Below, piece by piece: positions 23,100 to 39,000 of a stretch of DNA of 64,000 nt. Source of the stretch: Paragordius varius (Eukaryota; Nematomorpha). The stretch spans positions 6,820,001 through 6,884,000 of the forward strand of contig OZ176052.1 in assembly GCA_964247055.1 (NCBI GenBank), given 5' to 3'. Numbering within the stretch: the first letter of the stretch is position 1; the number at the start of each line of letters is the position of its first letter. Made by a program: the position numbers and the translations under genes. Below the pieces are notes generated by a model. The model saw nothing but the letters and a program-made list of their open reading frames with translations, did no database searches and was not told where the DNA came from.

Positions 23100-25973
23100 C
23101 ACCCATTAATATTTAATCATTACAACAATAAACCATATATTTGCAACAATCAACTTGTATTAACCATTAATATTTTAGTCTTTACAACAATGACCAAATA
23201 TTTATAACAATCAAATAATATGTGCAACAATCATTTTATGTCACCCATTAATATTTAATCATTACAACAATAAACCATATATTTGCAACAATCATTTTAT
23301 TTCACCCATTAATATTTAATCATTACAACAATAAACCATATATTTGCAACAATCAACTTGTATTACCCATTAATATTTTAGTCTTTCCAACAATCAACCA
23401 AATATTTATAACAATCAAATAATATGTGCAACAATCATTTTATGTCATCCATTAATATTTAATTATCTCAACAATAAACCATATATTTGTAACAATCAAC
23501 TTGTATTACCCATTAATATTTTAGTCTTTCCAACAATCAACCAAATATTTATAACAATCAAATATTATGTGCAACAATCATTTTATGTCACCCATTAATA
23601 TTTAATCATTACAACAAACTATATATTTGCAACAATCAACTTGTATTACCCATTAATATTTTAATCTTTCCAACAATCAACCAAATATTAATAACAATCA
23701 AACAATATTTGCAACAATCATTTTATGTCACCCATTAATATTCCAACAATCAACCATATATTTGGAACAATCAATTTGTATTACCCATTAATATTTTAGT
23801 CTTTCCAACAATCAACCAAATATTAATAACAATCAAATAATATTAGCAACAATCATTTTATGTCACCCATTAATATTTAATTATTCCAACAATCAACCAT
23901 ATATTTGGAACAATCAATTTGTATTACCCATTAATATTTTAGTTTTTCCAACAATCAACCAAATATTAATAACAATGATATAATATTTGCTACAATCATT
24001 TTATGTCACCCATTAATATTTAATCTTTACAACAATAAACTATATATTTGCAACAATCAACTTGTATTACCCATTAATATTTTAATCTTTCCAACAATCA
24101 ACCAAATATTAATAACAATCAAACAATATTTGCAACAATCATTTTATGTCACCCATTAATATTCCAACAATCAACCATATATTTGGAACAATCAATTTGT
24201 ATTACCCATTAATATTTTAGTCTTTCCAACAATCAACCAAATATTAATAACAATCAAATAATATTTGCAACAATCATTTTATGTCACCCATTAATATTTA
24301 ATTATTCCAACAATCAACCATATATTTGGAACAATCAATTTATGTCACCCATTATATTTTAGTCTTTTCAACAATCAAATAATATTTGCAACAATCCTTT
24401 TATATCACCCATTAATATTTAATCATTCAACAATAAACCATATATTTGCAACAATCAACTTGTATTACCCATTAATATTTTAGTCTTTCCAACAATCAAA
24501 TAATATGTGCAACAATCATTTTATGTCACCCATTAATATTTAATCATTACAACAATAAACCATATATTTGCAACAATCAACTTGTATTAACCATTAATAT
24601 TTTAGTCTTTACAACAATGACCAAATATTTATAACAATCAAATAATATGTGCAACAATCATTTTATGTCACCCATTAATATTTAATCATTACAACAATAA
24701 ACCATATATTTGCAACAATCATTTTATTTCACCCATTAATATTTAATCATTACAACAATAAACCATATATTTGCAACAATCAACTTGTATTACCCATTAA
24801 TATTTTAGTCTTTCCAACAATCAACCAAATATTTATAACAATCAAATAATATGTGCAACAATCATTTTATGTCATCCATTAATATTTAATTATCTCAACA
24901 ATAAACCATATATTTGCAACAATCAACTTGTATTACCCATTAATATTTTAGTCTTTCCAACAATCAACCAAATATTTATAACAATCAAATATTATGTGCA
25001 ACAATCATTTTATGTCACCCATTAATATTTAATCATTACAACAATAAACTATATATTTGCAACAATCAACTTGTATTACCCATTAATATTTTAATCTTTC
25101 CAACAATCAACCAAATATTAATAACAATCAAACAATATTTGCAACAATCATTTTATGTCACCCATTAATATTCCAACAATCAACCATATATTTGGAACAA
25201 TCAATTTGTATTACCCATTAATATTTTAGTCTTTCCAACAATCAACCAAATATTAATAACAATCAAATAATATTAGCAACAATCATTTTATGTCACCCAT
25301 TAATATTTAATTATTCCAACAATCAACCATATATTTGGAACAATCAATTTGTATTACCCATTAATATTTTAGTTTTTCCAACAATCAACCAAATATTAAT
25401 AACAATGATATAATATTTGCTACAATCATTTTATGTCACCCATTAATATTTAATCTTTACAACAATAAACTATATATTTGCAACAATCAACTTGTATTAC
25501 CCATTAATATTTTAATCTTTCCAACAATCAACCAAATATTAATAACAATCAAACAATATTTGCAACAATCATTTTATGTCACCCATTAATATTCCAACAA
25601 TCAACCATATATTTGGAACAATCAATTTGTATTACCCATTAATATTTTAGTCTTTCCAACAATCAACCAAATATTAATAACAATCAAATAATATTTGCAA
25701 CAATCATTTTATGTCACCCATTAATATTTAATTATTCCAACAATCAACCATATATTTGGAACAATCAATTTATGTCACCCATTATATTTTAGTCTTTTCA
25801 ACAATCAAATAATATTTGCAACAATCCTTTTATATCACCCATTAATATTTAATCATTCAACAATAAACCATATATTTGCAACAATCAACTTGTATTACCC
25901 ATTAATATTTTAGTCTTTCCAACAATCAAATAATATGTGCAACAATCATTTTATGTCACCCATTAATATTTAA
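23100..25973 (+). repeat. tandem duplication of about 1.43 kb
   Basis: 23,100-24,543 recurs at 24,527-25,973. The shift is 1,427 bp at 23,114 and 23,445 and 1,430 bp at 24,021 and 24,371, the change coming from a 3-bp loss (acaacaaac versus acaacaataaac near 23,610). Confidence 0.75.
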
Positions 25974-27337
25974 TTATTCCAACAATGAACCATATATTTG
26001 CAATAATCAATTTGTATTACCCATTTATATTTTAGTCTTTACAACAATGACCAAATATTTATAACAATCAAATAATATTTGCAACAATCATTTTATGTCA
26101 CCCATTAATATTTAATCATTCCAACAATCAACCATATGTTTGCAACAATCAATTTATATTACCCATTAATATTATACTCTTTCCAACAATCCTCAAATAT
26201 TTATAACAATCAAATAATATGTGCAACAATCATTTTATGTCACCCATTAATATTCCAACAATCAACCATATATTTGGAACAATCAATTTGTATTACCCAT
26301 TAATATTTTAGTCTTTCCAACAATCAACCAAATATTAATAACAATCAAATAATATTAGCAACAATCATTTTATGTCACCCATTAATATTTAATTATTCCA
26401 ACAATCAACCATATATTTGGAACAATCAATTTGTATTACCCATTAATATTTTAGTTTTTCCAACAATCAACCAAATATTAATAACAATGATATAATATTT
26501 GCTACAATCATTTTATGTCACCCATTAATATTTAATCTTTACAACAATAAACTATATATTTGCAACAATCAACTTGTATTACCCATTAATATTTTAATCT
26601 TTCCAACAATCAACCAAATATTAATAACAATCAAACAATATTTGCAACAATCATTTTATGTCACCCATTAATATTCCAACAATCAACCATATATTTGGAA
26701 CAATCAATTTGTATTACCCATTAATATTTTAGTCTTTCCAACAATCAACCAAATATTAATAACAATCAAATAATATTTGCAACAATCATTTTATGTCACC
26801 CATTAATATTTAATTATTCCAACAATCAACCATATATTTGGAACAATCAATTTATGTCACCCATTATATTTTAGTCTTTTCAACAATCAAATAATATTTG
26901 CAACAATCCTTTTATATCACCCATTAATATTTAATCATTCAACAATAAACCATATATTTGCAACAATCAACTTGTATTACCCATTAATATTTTAGTCTTT
27001 CCAACAATCAAATAATATGTGCAACAATCATTTTATGTCACCCATTAATATTTAATTATTCCAACAATGAACCATATATTTGCAATAATCAATTTGTATT
27101 ACCCATTTATATTTTAGTCTTTACAACAATGACCAAATATTTATAACAATCAAATAATATTTGCAACAATCATTTTATGTCACCCATTAATATTTAATCA
27201 TTCCAACAATCAACCATATGTTTGCAACAATCAATTTATATTACCCATTAATATTATACTCTTTCCAAAAATCCTCAAATATTTATAACAATCAAATAAT
27301 ATGTGCAACAATCATTTTATGTCACCCATTAATATTT
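25160..27337 (+). repeat. tandem duplication of 1,082 bp
   Basis: 25,160-26,255 recurs at 26,242-27,337 with a constant shift of 1,082 bp, read at 25,161, 25,451, 25,979 and 26,099. The marker ccaacaatga and the variant accatatgtt are shared. Confidence 0.75.
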
Positions 27338-30300
27338 AATCATTCCAACAATCAACCATATGTTTGCAACAATCAATTTATATTACCCATTAATATTATA
27401 CTCTTTCCAACAATCCTCAAATATTTATAACAATCAAATAATATGTGCAACAATCATTTTATGTCACCCATTAATATTTAATTATTCCAACAATGAACCA
27501 TATATTTGCAATAATCAATTTGTATTACCCATTAATATTTTAGTCTTTACAACAATGACCAAATATTTATAACAATCAAATAATATTTGCAACAATCATT
27601 TTATGTCACCCATTAATATTTAATCATTCCAACAATCAACCATATATTTGCAATAATCAATTTATATCACCCATTAATATTTTAGTCTTTCCAACAATCG
27701 ACCAAATATTTATAACAATCAAATAATATTTGCAACAATCATTTTATGTGACCAATAATATTTAATTAGTCCAACAATCAACCAAATATTTATAACAATC
27801 AAATAATATTTGCAACAATCATTTTATGACACCATTAATATTTAATTAATCCAACAATCAACCATATATTTACAATAATCAATTTGTATTACCCATTAAT
27901 ATTTTTGTCTTTTCAACAATCAACCAAATATTTATAACAAACAAATTATATCACCATTAATATTTTAGTCTTTTCAACAATCAACCGTATATTTTCAACA
28001 ATCAAATTATATCACCCATTAATATTTTAGTATTTCCAACAATCAACCATGTATTTTCAACAATCAAATTCAATCACCTATTAATATTTTAGTATTTCCA
28101 ACAATCAACCAAATATTTTCATCAAATATTTATTAACCATTAATATTTTAGTCTTTCCAACAATCAACCATATATTTTCAACAATTAAATTATATCACCA
28201 TTAATATTTTAGTCTTTCCAACAATCAACCATATAATTTCAACAATCAATATGTATTACCCATTAATATTTTAGTCTTTTCAACAATCAACCGTATATTT
28301 TCAACAATCAAATTATATCACCCATTAATATTTTAGTATTTCCAACAATCAACCATATATTTTCAACAAACAAATTATATCACCATTAATATTTTAGTAT
28401 TTCCAACAGTCAACCATATATTTTCAACAATCAAATTTAATCACCTATTAATATTTTAGTATTTCCAACAATCAATCAAATATTTTCAACAATCAATATG
28501 TATTAACCATTAATATTTTAGTCTTTCCAAAAACCATATATTTTCAACAATTAAATTATATCACCATTAATATTTTAGTCTTTCCAACAATCAACGATAT
28601 AATTTCAACAATCAATATCTATTACTTATTAATAATTTAGACTTTCCAACAATCAACCATATATTTTCAACAATTAAATTATATCACCATTAATATTTTA
28701 GTCTTTCCAACAATCAACCATATAATTTCAACAATCAATATGTATTACCCATTAATATTTTAGTCTTTTCAACAATCAACCGTATATTTTCAACAATCAA
28801 ATTATATCACCCATTAATTTTTTAGTATTTCCAACAATCAACCATGTATTTTCAACAATCAAATTCAATCACCTATTAATATTTTAGTATTTAAAACAAT
28901 AAACCATATATTTTCAACAATTAAATTATATCACCATTAATATTTTAGTCTTTCCAACATTCAACCATATAATTTCAACAATCAATATGTATTACCCATT
29001 AATATTTTAGTCTTTTCAACAATCAACCGTATATTTTCAACAATTAAATTATATCACCCATTAATATTTTAGTATTTCCAACAATCAACCAAATATTTTC
29101 AACAATCAATATGTATTAACCATTAATATTTTAGTCTTTCCAACAATCAACCATATATTTCCAACAAACAAATTATATCACCATTAATATTTTAGTCTTT
29201 TCAACAATCAACCGTATATTTTCAACAATCAAATTATATCACCCATTAATATTTTAGTATTTCCAACAATCAACCATGTATTTTCAACAATCAAATTCAA
29301 TCACATATTAATATTTTAGTATTTCCAACAATCAACCAAATATTTTCATCAAATATTTATTAACCATTAATATTTTAGTCTTTCCAACAATCAACCATAT
29401 ATTTTCAACAAACAAATTATATCACCATTAATATTTTAGTCTTTCCAACAATCAACCATATATTTTCAACAATCAATATGTATTACCCATTAATATTTTA
29501 GTTTTTTCAACAATCAACCAAATATTTCCAACAATCAATATGTATTACCCATTAATATTTTTGTCTTTTCAACAATCAACCAAATATTTATAACAAACAA
29601 ATTATATCACCATTAATATTTTAGTCTTTTCAACAATCAACCGTATATTTTCAACAATCAAATTATATCACCCATTAATATTTTAGTATTTCCAACAATC
29701 AACCATGTATTTTCAACAATCAAATTCAATCACCTATTAATATTTTAGTATTTCCAACAATCAACCAAATATTTTCATCAAATATTTATTAACCATTAAT
29801 ATTTTAGTCTTTCCAACAATCAACCATATATTTTCAACAATTAAATTATATCACCATAAATATTTTAGTCTTTCCAACAATCAACCATATAATTTCAACA
29901 ATTAATATGTATTACCCATTAATATTTTAGTCTTTTCAACAATCAACCGTATATTTTCAACAATCAAATTATATCACCCATTAATATTTTAGTATTTCCA
30001 ACAATCAACCATATATTTTCAACAAACAAATTATATCATCATTAATATTTTAGTATTTCCAACAGTCAACCATATATTTTCAACAATCAAATTCAATCAC
30101 CTATTAATATTTTAGTATTTCCAACAATCAATCAAATATTTTCAACAATCAATATGTATTAACCATTAATATTTTAGTCTTTCCAACAACCATATATTTT
30201 CAACAATTAAATTATATCACCATTAATATTTTAGTCTTTCCAACAATCAACGATATAATTTCAACATCTATTACTTATTAATAATTTAGACTTTCCAACA

Positions 30301-33099
30301 ATCAACCATATATTTTCAACAATTAAATTATATCACCATTAATATTTTAGTCTTTCCAACAATCAACCATATAATTTCAACAATCAATATGTATTACCCA
30401 TTAATATTTTAGTCTTTTCAACAATCAACCGTATATTTTCAACAATCAAATTATATCACCCATTAATTTTTTAGTATTTCCAACAATCAACCATGTATTT
30501 TCAACAATCAAATTCAATCACCTATTAATATTTTAGTATTTCCAACAATCAACCATATATTTTCAACAATTAAATTATATCACCATTAATATTTTAGTCT
30601 TTCCAACATTCAACCATATAATTTCAACAATCAATATGTATTACCCATTAATATTTTAGTCTTTTCAACAATCTATATTTTCAACAATTAAATTATATCA
30701 CCCATTAATATTTTAGTATTTCCAACAATCAACCAAATATTTTCAACAATCAATATGTATTAACCATTAATATTTTAGTCTTTCCAACAATCAACCATAT
30801 ATTTCCAACAAACAAACTATATCACCATTAATATTTTAGTCTTTTCAACAATCAACCGTATATTTTCAACAATCAAATTATATCACCCATTAATATTTTA
30901 GTATTTCCAACAATCAACCATGTATTTTCAACAATCAAATTCAATCACCTATTAATATTTTAGTATTTCCAACAATCAACCAAATATTTTCATCAAATAT
31001 TTATTAACCATTAATATATTAGTCTTTCCAACAATCAACCATATATTTTCAACAATTAAATTATATCACCATTAATATTTTAGTCTTTCCAACAATCAAC
31101 CATATAATTTCAACAATCAATATGTATTACCCATTAATATTTTAGTCTTTTCAACAATCAACCGTATATTTTCAACAATCAAATTATATCACCCATTAAT
31201 ATTTTAGTATTTCCAACAATTAACCATATATTTTCAACAAACAAATTATATCACCATTAATATTTTAGTATTTCCAACAGTCAACCATATATTTTCAACA
31301 ATCAAATTCAATCACCTATTAATATTTTAGTATTTCCAACAATCAATCAAATATTTTCAACAATCAATATGTATTAACCATTTATATTTTAGTCTTTCCA
31401 ACAACCATATATTTTCAACAATTAAATTATATCACCATTAATATTTTAGTCTTTCCAACAATCAACGATATAATTTCAACAATCAATATCTATTACTTAT
31501 TAATAATTTAGACTTTCCAACAATCAACCATATATTTTCAACAATTAAATTATATCACCATTAATATTTTAGTCTTTCCAACAATCAACCATATAATTTC
31601 AACAATCAATATGTATTAACCATTAATATTTTAGTCTTTCCAACAATCAACCATATATTTCCAACAAACAAATTATATCACCATTAATATTTTAGTCTTT
31701 TCAACAATCAACCGTATATTTTCAACAATCAAATTATATCACCCATTAATATTTTAGTATTTCCAACAATCAACCATGTATTTTCAACAATCAAATTCAA
31801 TCACCTATTAATATTTTAGTATTTCCAACAATCAACCAAATATTTTCATCAAATATTTATTAATCATTAATATTTTAGTCTTTCCAACAATCAACCATAT
31901 ATTTTCAAAAACAAAATATATCACCATTAATATTTTAGTCTTTCCAACAATCAACCATATATTTTCAACAATCAATATGTATTACCCATTAATATTTTAG
32001 TTTTTTCAACAATCAACCAAATATTTCCAACAATCAATATGTATTACCCATTAATATTTTTGTCTTTTCAACAATCAACCAAATATTTATAACAAACAAA
32101 TTATATCACCATTAATATTTTAGTCTTTTCAACAATCAACCGTATATTTTCAACAATCAAATTATATCACCCATTAATATTTTAGTATTTCCAACAATCA
32201 ACCATGTATTTTCAACAATCAAATTCAATCACCTATTAAGATTTTAGTATTTCCAACAATCAACCAAATATTTTCATCAAATATTTATTAACCATTAATA
32301 TTTTAGTCTTTCCAACAATCAACCATATATTTTCAACAAACAAATTATATCACCATTAATATTTTAGTCTTTCCAACAATCAACCATATATTTTCAACAA
32401 TCAATATGTATTACCCATTAATATTTTAGTTTTTTCAACAATCAAGCAAATATTTCCAACAATCAATATGTATTACCCATTAATATTTTTGTCTTTTCAA
32501 CAATCAACCAAATATTTATAACAAACAAATTATATCACCATTAATATTTTAGTCTTTTCAACAATCAACCGTATATTTTCAACAATCAAATTATATCACC
32601 CATTAATATTTTAGTATTTCCAACAATCAACCATGTATTTTCAACAATCAAATTCAATCACCTATTAATATTTTAGTATTTCCAACAATCAACCAAATAT
32701 TTTCATCAAATATTTATTAACCATTAATATTTTAGTCTTTCCAACAATCAACCATATATTTTCAACAATTAAATTATATCACCATTAATATTTTAGTCTT
32801 TCCAACAATCAACCATATAATTTCAACAATCAATATGTATTACCCATTAATATTTTAGTCTTTTCAACAATCAACCGTATATTTTCAACAATCAAATTAT
32901 ATCACCCATTAATATTTTAGTATTTCCAACAATCAACCATATATTTTCAACAAACAAATTATATCACCATTAATATTTTAGTATTTCCAACAGTCAACCA
33001 TATATTTTCAACAATCAAATTTAATCACCTATTAATATTTTAGTATTTCCAACAATCAATCAAATATTTTCAACAATCAATATGTATTAACCATTAATA

Positions 33100-36000
33100 T
33101 TTTAGTCTTTCCAACAATCAACCATATATTTTCAACAATTAAATTATATCACCATTAATATTTTAGTCTTTCCAACAATCAACCATATAATTTCAACAAT
33201 CAATATGTATTACCCATTAATATTTTAGTATTTCCAACAATCAACCATGTATTTTCAACAATCAAATTCAATCACCTATTAATATTTTAGTATTTCCAAC
33301 AATCAACCAAATATTTTCATCAAATATTTATTAACCATTAATATTTTAGTCTTTCCAACAATCAACCATATATTTTCAACAATTAAATTATATCACCATT
33401 AATATTTTAGTCTTTCCAACAATCAACCATATAATTTCAACAATCAATATGTATTACCCATTAATATTTTAGTCTTTTCAACAATCAACCGTATATTTTC
33501 AACAATCAAATTATATCACCGATTAATATTTTAGTATTTCCAACAATCAACCATATATTTTCAACAAACAAATTATATCATCATTAATATTTTAGTATTT
33601 CCAACAGTCAACCATATATTTTCAACAATCAAATTTAATCACCTATTAATATTTTAGTCTTTCCAACAACCATATATTTTCAACAATTAAATTATATCAC
33701 CATTAATATTTTAGTCTTTCCAACAATCAACGATATAATTTCAACAATCAATATCTATTACTTATTAATAATTTAGACTTTCCAACAATCAACCATATAA
33801 TTTCAACAATCAATATGTATTACCCATTAATATTTTAGTCTTTTCAACAATCAACCGTATATTTTCAACAAAATTATATCACCCATTAATATTTTAGTAT
33901 TTCCAACAATCAACCATATATTTTCAACAATCAAATTCAATCACCTATTAATATTTTAGTATTTCCAACAATCAACCATATATTTTCAACAATTAAATTA
34001 TATCACCATTAATATTTTAGTATTTCCAACAATCAACCAAATATTTTCAACAATCAATATGTATTAACCATTAATATTTTAGTCTTTCCAACAATCAACC
34101 ATATATTTTCAACAATTAAATTATATCACCATTAGTATTTTAGTCTTTCCAACAATCAACCATATAATTTCAACAAACAATATGTATTACCCATTAATAT
34201 TTTAGTCTTTTCAACAATCAACCGTATATTTTCAACAATCAAATTATATCACCCATTAATATTTTATTATTTCCAACAATCAACCATGTATTTTCAACAA
34301 TCAAATTCAATCACCTATTAATATTTTAGTATTTCCAACAATCAACCAAATATTTTCATCAATCAATATTTATTAACCATTAATATTTTAGCCTTTCCAA
34401 CAATCAACCATATATTTTCAACAAACAAATTATATCACCATTAATATTTTAGTCTTTCCAACAATCAACCATATATTTTCAACAATCAATATGTATTACC
34501 CATTAATATTTTAGTCTTTCCAACAATCAACCATATATTTTCAACAATATTATGTATTACCCATTAATATTTTAGTTTTTTCAACAATCAACCATATATT
34601 TTCAACAATCAAATTATATCACCCATTAATATTTTAGTCTTTCCAACAATCAACCATATATTTTCAACAATCAATATGTATTACCCATTAATATTTTAGT
34701 CTTTTCAACAATCAACCATATATTTTCAACAATCAAATTCAATCACCTATTAATATTTTAGTATTTATCAACAATCAACCATATATTTTCAACAATTAAA
34801 TTATATCACCATTAATATTTTAGTCTTTCCAACAATCAACCATATAATTTCAACAATCAATATGTATTACCCATTAATATTTTAGTCTTTTCAACAATCA
34901 ACCGTATATTTTCAACAATCAAATTCTATCACCCATTAATATTTTAGTATTTCCAACATTTAACCATATATTTTCAACAATTAAATTATATCACCATTAA
35001 TATTTTAGTCTTTCCAACAATCAACCATATAATTTCAACAATCAATATGTATTACCCATTAATATTTTAGTCTTTTCAACAATCAACCGTATATTTTCAA
35101 CAAAATTATATCACCCATTAATATTTTAGTATTTCCAACAATCAACCATATATTTTCAACAATCAAATTCAATCACCTATTAATATTTTAGTATTTCAAA
35201 CAATCAACCATATATTTTCAACAATTAAATTATATCACCATTAATATTTTAGTCTTTCCAACAATCAACCATATATTTTCAACAATCAATATGTATTACC
35301 CATTAATATTTTAGTCTTTTCAACAATCAACCATATATTTTCAACAATTAAATTATATCACCATTAGTATTTTAGTCTTTCCAACAATCAACCATATAAT
35401 TTCAACAATCAATATGTATTACCCATTAATATTTTAGTCTTTTCAACAATCAACCGTATATTTTCAACAATCAAATTATATCACCCATTAATATTTTAGT
35501 ATTTCCAACAATCAACCATATATTTTCAACAATCAAATTCAATCACCTATTAATATTTTAGTATTTCCAACAATCAACCAAATATTTTCAACAATCAATA
35601 TGTATTAACCATTAATATTTTAGTCTTTCCAACAATCAACCATATATTTTTAACAAATAAATTATATCACCATTAATATTTTAGTATTTCCAACAATCAA
35701 CCATATATTTTCAACAATCAAATTCAATCACCTATTAATATTTTAGTATTTCCAACAATCAACCAAATATTTTCAACAATCAATATGTATTAACCATTAA
35801 TATTTTAGTCTTTCCAACAACCATATATTTTCAACAATTAAATTATTTCACCATTAATATTTTAGTCTTTCCAACAATCAACGATATAATTTCAACAATC
35901 AATATCTATTACTTATTAATAATTTAGACTTTCCAACAATCAACCATATATTTTCAACAATTAAATTATATCACCATTAATATTTTAGTCTTTCCAACAA

Positions 36001-39000
36001 TCAAACATATAATTTCAACAATCAATATGTATTACCCATTAATATTTTAGTATTTCCAACAATCAACCATATATTTTCAACAATCAAATTCAATCACCTA
36101 TTAATATTTTAGTATTTCCAACAATCAACCAAATATTTTCAACAATCAATATGTATTAACCATTAATATTTTAGTCTTTCCAACAACCATATATTTTCAA
36201 CAATTAAATTATTTCACCATTAATATTTTAGTCTTTCCAACAATCAACGATATAATTTCAACAATCAATATCTATTACTTATTAATAATTTAGACTTTCC
36301 AACAATCAACCATATATTTTCAACAATTAAATTATATCACCATTAATATTTTAGTCTTTCCAACAATCAAACATATAATTTCAACAAACAATATCTATTA
36401 CTTATTAATATTTTAGACTTTCCAACAATCAACCATATATTTTCAACAATTAAATTATATCACCATCAATATTTTAGTCTTTCCAACAATCAACCATATA
36501 ATTTCAACAATTAATATGTATTACCCATTAATATTTTAGTCTTTTGAACAATCAACCGTATATTTTCAACAATCAAATTATATCACCCATTAATATTTTA
36601 GTATTTCCAACAATCAACCATATATTTTCAACAATCAAATTCAATCACCTATTAATATTTTAGTATTTATCAACAATCAACCATATAATTTCAACAATTA
36701 AATTATATCACCATTAATATTTTAGTCTTTCCAACAATCAACCATATAATTTCAACAATCAATATGTATTACCCATTAATATTTTAGTCTTTTCAACAAT
36801 CAACCGTATATTTTCAACAATCAAATTCTATCACCCATTAATATTTTAGTATTTCCAACATTTAACCATATATTTTCAACAATTAAATTATATCACCATT
36901 AATATTTTAGTCTTTCCAACAATCAACCATATATTTTCAACAATCAATATGTATTACCCATTAATATTTTAGTCTTTTCAACAATCAACCGTATATTTTC
37001 AACAAAATTATATCACCCATTAATATTTTAGTATTTCCAACAATCAACCATATATTTTCAACAATCAAATTCAATCACCTATTAATATTTTAGTATTTCC
37101 AACAATCAACCAAATATTTTCAACAATCAATATGTATTAACCATTAATATTTTAGTCTTTCCAACAATCAACCATATATTTTCAACAATTAAATTATATC
37201 ACCATTAGTATTTTAGTCTTTCCAACAATCAACCATATAATTTCAACAATCAATATGTATTACCCATTAATATTTTAGTCTTTTCAACAATCAACCGTAT
37301 ATTTTCAACAATCAAATTATATCACCCATTAATATTTTATTATTTCCAACAATCAACCATGTATTTTCAACAATCAAATTCAATCACCTATTAATATTTT
37401 AGTATTTCCAACAATCAACCAAATATTTTCATCAATCAATATTTATTAACCATTAATATTTTAGCCTTTCCAACAATCAACCATATATTTTCAACAAACA
37501 AATTATATCACCATTAATATTTTAGTCTTTCCAACAATCAACCATATATTTTCAACAATCAATATGTATTACCCATTAATATTTTAGTCTTTCCAACAAT
37601 CAACCATATATTTTCAACAATATTATGTATTACCCATTAATATTTTAGTTTTTTCAACAATCAACCATATATTTTCAACAATCAAATTATATCACCCATT
37701 AATATTTTAGTATTTCCAACAATCAACCATATATTTTCAACAAACAAATTATATCACCATTAATATTTTAGTCTTTCCAACAATCAACCATATAATTTCA
37801 ACAATCAATATGTATTACCCATTAATATTTTAGTCTTTTCAACAATCAACCGTATATTTTCAACAAAATTATATCACCCATTAATATTTTAGTATTTCCA
37901 ACAATCAACCATATATTTTCAACAATCAAATTCAATCACCCTATAATATTTTAGTATTTCAAACAATCAACCATATATTTTCAATTAAATTATATCACCA
38001 TTAATATTTTAGTCTTTCCAACAATCAACCATATATTTTCAACAATCAATATGTATTACCCATTAATATTTTAGTCTTTTCAACAATCAACCATATATTT
38101 TCAACAATTAAATTATATCACCATTAGTATTTTAGTCTTTCCAACAATCAACCATATAATTTCAACAATCAATATGTATTACCCATTAATATTTTAGTAT
38201 TTCCAACAATCAACCATGTATTTTCAACAATCAAATTCAATCACCTATTAATATTTTAGTATTTCCAACAATCAACCAAATATTTTCATCAAATATTTAT
38301 TAACCATTAATATTTTAGTCTTTCCAACAATCAACCATATATTTTCAACAATTAAATTATATCACCATTAATATTTTAGTCTTTCCAACAATCAACCATA
38401 TAATTTCAACAATCAATATGTATTACCCATTAATATTTTAGTCTTTTCAACAATCAACCGTATATTTTCAACAATCAAATTATATCACCGATTAATATTT
38501 TAGTATTTCCAACAATCAACCATATATTTTCAACAAACAAATTATATCACCATTAATATTTTAGTATTTCCAACAGTCAACCATATATTTTCAACAATCA
38601 AATTTAATCACCTATTAATATTTTAGTCTTTCCAACAACCATATATTTTCAACAATTAAATTATATCACCATTAATATTTTAGTCTTTCCAACAATCAAC
38701 GATATAATTTCAACAATCAATATCTATTACTTATTAATAATTTAGACTTTCCAACAATCAACCATATAATTTCAACAATCAATATGTATTACCCATTAAT
38801 ATTTTAGTCTTTTCAACAATCAACCGTATATTTTCAACAAAATTATATCACCCATTAATATTTTAGTATTTCCAACAATCAACCATATATTTTCAACAAT
38901 CAAATTCAATCACCTATTAATATTTTAGTATTTCCAACAATCAACCATATATTTTCAACAATTAAATTATATCACCATTAATATTTTAGTATTTCCAACA

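Larger units (their letters stand above)
12181..27900 (+). repeat. satellite array 1, unit about 142 bp
   Basis: Head-to-tail units of about 142 bp, each a 61-bp part (starting aatatttaattattcc) followed by an 81-bp part (starting aatattttagtctttcc or aatattatactc). The words caacaatcaaccatatattt and acaatcaaataatatttg recur at roughly 20-bp spacing, about seven per unit. A clean check of the period: the two 70-codon frames at 27218 and 27360 start exactly 142 bp apart. All units lie in the same orientation. One unit of consensus has about 28 C and 3 G on the plus strand. No gene or transposon interrupts it. Variants with ataaacc instead of tcaacc dominate 22.2-27.6 kb. Confidence 0.95.

Noticed and set aside
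27218-27572. Two overlapping-type 70-codon frames 142 bp apart
   Set aside because: They are successive satellite units; useful only as a measure of the period.
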